Assembly: GCA_032622095.1 (NCBI GenBank)
Contig: CP136065.1
Span: 241,779,530 to 241,843,529, forward strand
Reading direction: 5' to 3'
From: Siphonodentalium dalli
Taxonomy: Eukaryota > Mollusca > Scaphopoda > Gadilida > Siphonodentaliidae
Length of the DNA: 64,000 nt
Shown: positions 61,546 through 64,000 of the stretch, piece after piece
How the letters are laid out: each line of letters starts with the position of its first letter
Numbering within the stretch: position 1 is the stretch's first letter
Made by a program: the position numbers and the translations under genes
Notes under the pieces: generated by a model
The model's database searches: none
The model's input: only the letters and a program-made list of their open reading frames with translations
What the model was told of the DNA's origin: nothing

Positions 61546-62900
61546 AACACACGTACACCCTCCATGGTGTATTTTCTATTGCGCGCACTATATGCATGCG
61601 TGGCTAGAGGTTCCAAACGGAGTAGGAGGGGGTGTCGATCCAACTTAGTATTTCCAACTGCGCCCCTTTTAAATTAGACCAAACTTCCCAAAATCTGGGA
61701 CATTTTTCATGTGCTCGGTTGAAATTTCCAACTGCTATGTACCTCAAAATTCCATATAATTTTCAACATGCGACATGGTATTGTATTGTCGATTGGTATG
61801 TGTTGTGTGGGGGCGTCTTATTAAGGGCTCTGCATGTTGTGTGAGACCTTAATTATTATTAGTTATTGTCTGATTGTCGCACGTGAAAGCGCTTGTTTTG
61901 TGTATCCCTTTCATACGATTACATTGTGTTTGATCTATATAATAAGGTTTGTCTCGTGTGTTCGATCCAGATCAGTTGTTCTTATCTTACTACATTCACA
62001 TACGACAACCAGACAATAACTAACCAGGTCTCATACAACATAGACAATATACAACAAACTCACTTTCGGGGGCTGGAATTATTCCAATTGAATATTGCCA
62101 TTGTTTTTGTCTAAAACTTTGAGGAAACTATATATAATTTGGTCTGAAGCAACAAAGTTCACACCAAATATAGGCAAACTTGTGAAACTAAACTATCAGA
62201 ACAATATCAACCTAGTTTTGGTCTGAAATGTCCAACTTATATTGTTTCAGGTATGAAACCTCTAACTTTTGATCATTCTTACCACATTTGAATGTGGGTG
62301 ATGTACACCCCAAATCCAGCATAGTCCAAGTTTCATTCAACGTAAACCAGCTATATATATTGAAATTGGTGGTGATAATGGTGATATCCCAAATAATTCC
62401 ACTGGGAGATTTACGTCGAAGGAAACTTGGACCAACCACGCCCCTGTCCCCGCATCCCTGGTCAAAATAAATATAACAGGTAAGATTTGATGCTGCGCAT
62501 GGTTACGGATAGCCATTGTTTATTGTCATTCCGTTTTTTTTTGTATGTGTTCTTCGTACCATGTATCTTGGTTGGAAGATTAAACACATCTATCTTCGCA
62601 TACTATATGTATAATTCAACGCCAAGAGAATAGCCGCAGCCAGACATTCCCAATCCTTCCTATACAATGTATAAGGATTAATTAATCAAGAATGACACAG
62701 TTCCATCAATCCCTCGACCTGAATGGGAATCTCATCTCATATAATCGATATCATTTTGTTTATCGATCTGAGTGATATAGTAAATTGCCCTGGAAATAAC
62801 ACCAGACGTCATTAAATCACTGACATTGGGGTAACATAACGAAGAATGCTGATGCGGAGTTATATAGCGGATTTACTATATAAATAGCTAGTGATTTAAT
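61546..62900. other. Spacer without a recognised gene
   Basis: Short open frames on both strands without known motifs. No repeat ends identified. Confidence 0.35.
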
Positions 62901-62923
62901 TACGAAACTCCATGAATACATAG

Positions 62924-63073
62924 AGGATCTACAACTCGTCCCCAGTTTGTAGCGGAATTTACAAAAACGAGTCCAGTAAATTAGATCTGGACCGAACCTT
63001 TGGCGAGGTTCAGACCTAATTTACTGGACGAGTTTTGTAAATTCCGCTATTAACTGGGGACGAGTTGTAGAAT
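62924..63073. repeat. 150-bp palindrome, relative of 30285-30431
   Basis: GATCTACAACTCGTCCCC outward, TTTACTGGAC inward, and a short loop near 63000. Both arms match the element at 30285. Confidence 0.8.
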
Positions 63074-63122
63074 TTAGGTATTACATGATCCAAAACCTAG
63101 AACCTAGATACAAAATACTTAA

Positions 63123-63486
63123 CCCTTTACCCAACAAACCGGCCAAAACCGGCCAAACCCGGCCAAGTAAAGCTTCAACAGCCTAAAATATCTTCGGTCT
63201 GTCTCAATAGAACCATACAAATATGGATATCATTGGAACCGGCTCCTTGACCACATTGTGATAGTTACAGTTATGCCCTGTGCCAATGCATTCTCTTATA
63301 TATGCGAGTCGACCATAGGTCGCCTCGCATATATAAGAGAATGCATTGGCCTAAAAATTCTTTAACAATTTTATAATTTTTAATGTGTTAAGCCAATGCA
63401 TTCTCTTATATATGCGAGGCGACCTATGGTCGACTCGCATATATAAGAGAATGCATTGGCACAGGGCCGTTCTGTTGGGTAAAGGG
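63123..63486. mobile_element. TTAA MITE, family A, within an inverted paralogue
   Basis: 364 bp with CCCTTTACCCAACA ends and TTAA at 63119-63122 and 63487-63490. The empty site is at 30242-30245: TTGCTGAT-TTAA-GTAT there, versus the reverse complement TTGTTGAT-TTAA-element-TTAA-GTAT here. Palindromes at 63282-63350 and 63392-63460. Confidence 0.92.
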
Positions 63487-63490
63487 TTAA

Positions 63491-64000
63491 ATCAACAAAT
63501 GGTGCGTGAAACTAACATCGATAGGCTTCAAAAAGACCTGCGATGACGTTTCACGTAACTATGCGTTGTTTTTCCCGCGGAAAGAAATATTCCAAGATGA
63601 ATAAAGATTCTAATGGGGTAATTTAACGAAATAAGTGTTCAAACTCTTCATTCATTAGAGTTTGTTGTAAAACTATCGGAAGCTATAGTATTTTGAGACG
63701 TAGTGTACGGAATATAAACAGACGACAACCCGGAAGTCATAGGTCACTTGGCACTATTTCCTGTTATGCATATTTTTAATTATACGTTTCATATCACAAT
63801 TTATTGAATGGGTTTATTGAATGGAATAAGTGTAAGATCGTGTAATAAATATATTTTCCAAACGATTCACGGAACGTTTCACTTGCAATTGTCAGATTCT
63901 AATTCAGATTCATTAGTTTATTCAACACATAGTCAAAGAATACATTCATAAATCAACGTATAAAATACATATCAAGTGAGTTTTATTTTCTGGGTTTGAA
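63491..64000. repeat. Inverted diverged match to about 29880-30240
   Basis: The reverse complement includes ACGTCTCAAAATACTATAGC and CTCTAATGAATGAAGAG, shared with 30030-30090. Divergence is far greater than between the two ANKRD50 segments, so this is an older repeat pair. No gene. Confidence 0.65.

Overview
This is eukaryotic (animal) genomic DNA. It is AT-rich and almost entirely non-coding, and it is packed with short non-autonomous DNA transposons, hairpin elements, minisatellites and decayed LINE fragments. The only convincing protein-coding sequence is the large 3' exon of an ANKRD50-type gene (ankyrin repeats, Ser-rich tail, C-terminal ETPL PDZ ligand). It is present twice in the same orientation. 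The repeat style (TTAA MITEs, Helitron-like elements with tandem repeats, CR1/L2-type LINE tails, high copy-to-copy indel content) fits a marine invertebrate, perhaps a lophotrochozoan such as a mollusc. The sequence does not settle the phylum.

Layout. 1-1553 is the 3' part of ANKRD50 terminal exon copy 1, cut by the window edge. 1554-23627 is its downstream flank. 23628-38600 is single-copy-like spacer with LINE fragments, two head-to-tail Helitron-like elements, TTAA elements and several tandem repeats. 38601-39033 is the end of an intron with a 5'-truncated retroelement insertion and a good 3' splice site. 39034-40692 is the complete ANKRD50 terminal exon copy 2. 40693 to about 58950 is a second copy of the downstream flank. 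59175-64000 is a different flank with more repeats, including an inverted, diverged match to 29.9-30.4 kb.

The two copies (1-23627 and 39140-58950) are nearly identical where they align. They differ by many clean insertions and by VNTR copy number. Several insertions have a readable empty site in the other copy, which gives their target-site duplications directly: three TTAA elements (piggyBac-like), one 8-bp hAT-like element, one 9-bp Mutator-like element and one TA (mariner-like) element. A fourth TTAA event is proven against an older inverted paralogue. The pair is either a recent tandem duplication or two haplotypes placed end to end by an assembler.

The most unusual structure is a 69-bp near-perfect palindrome, seen 21 times plus decayed copies. 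It usually occurs as head-to-head pairs inside MITEs whose outer ends belong to at least three unrelated families (two TTAA types and one TA type). Each such MITE is therefore a hairpin made of hairpins, and the inner cassette seems to move between element families. Homology between the two large copies also stops inside one of these elements.
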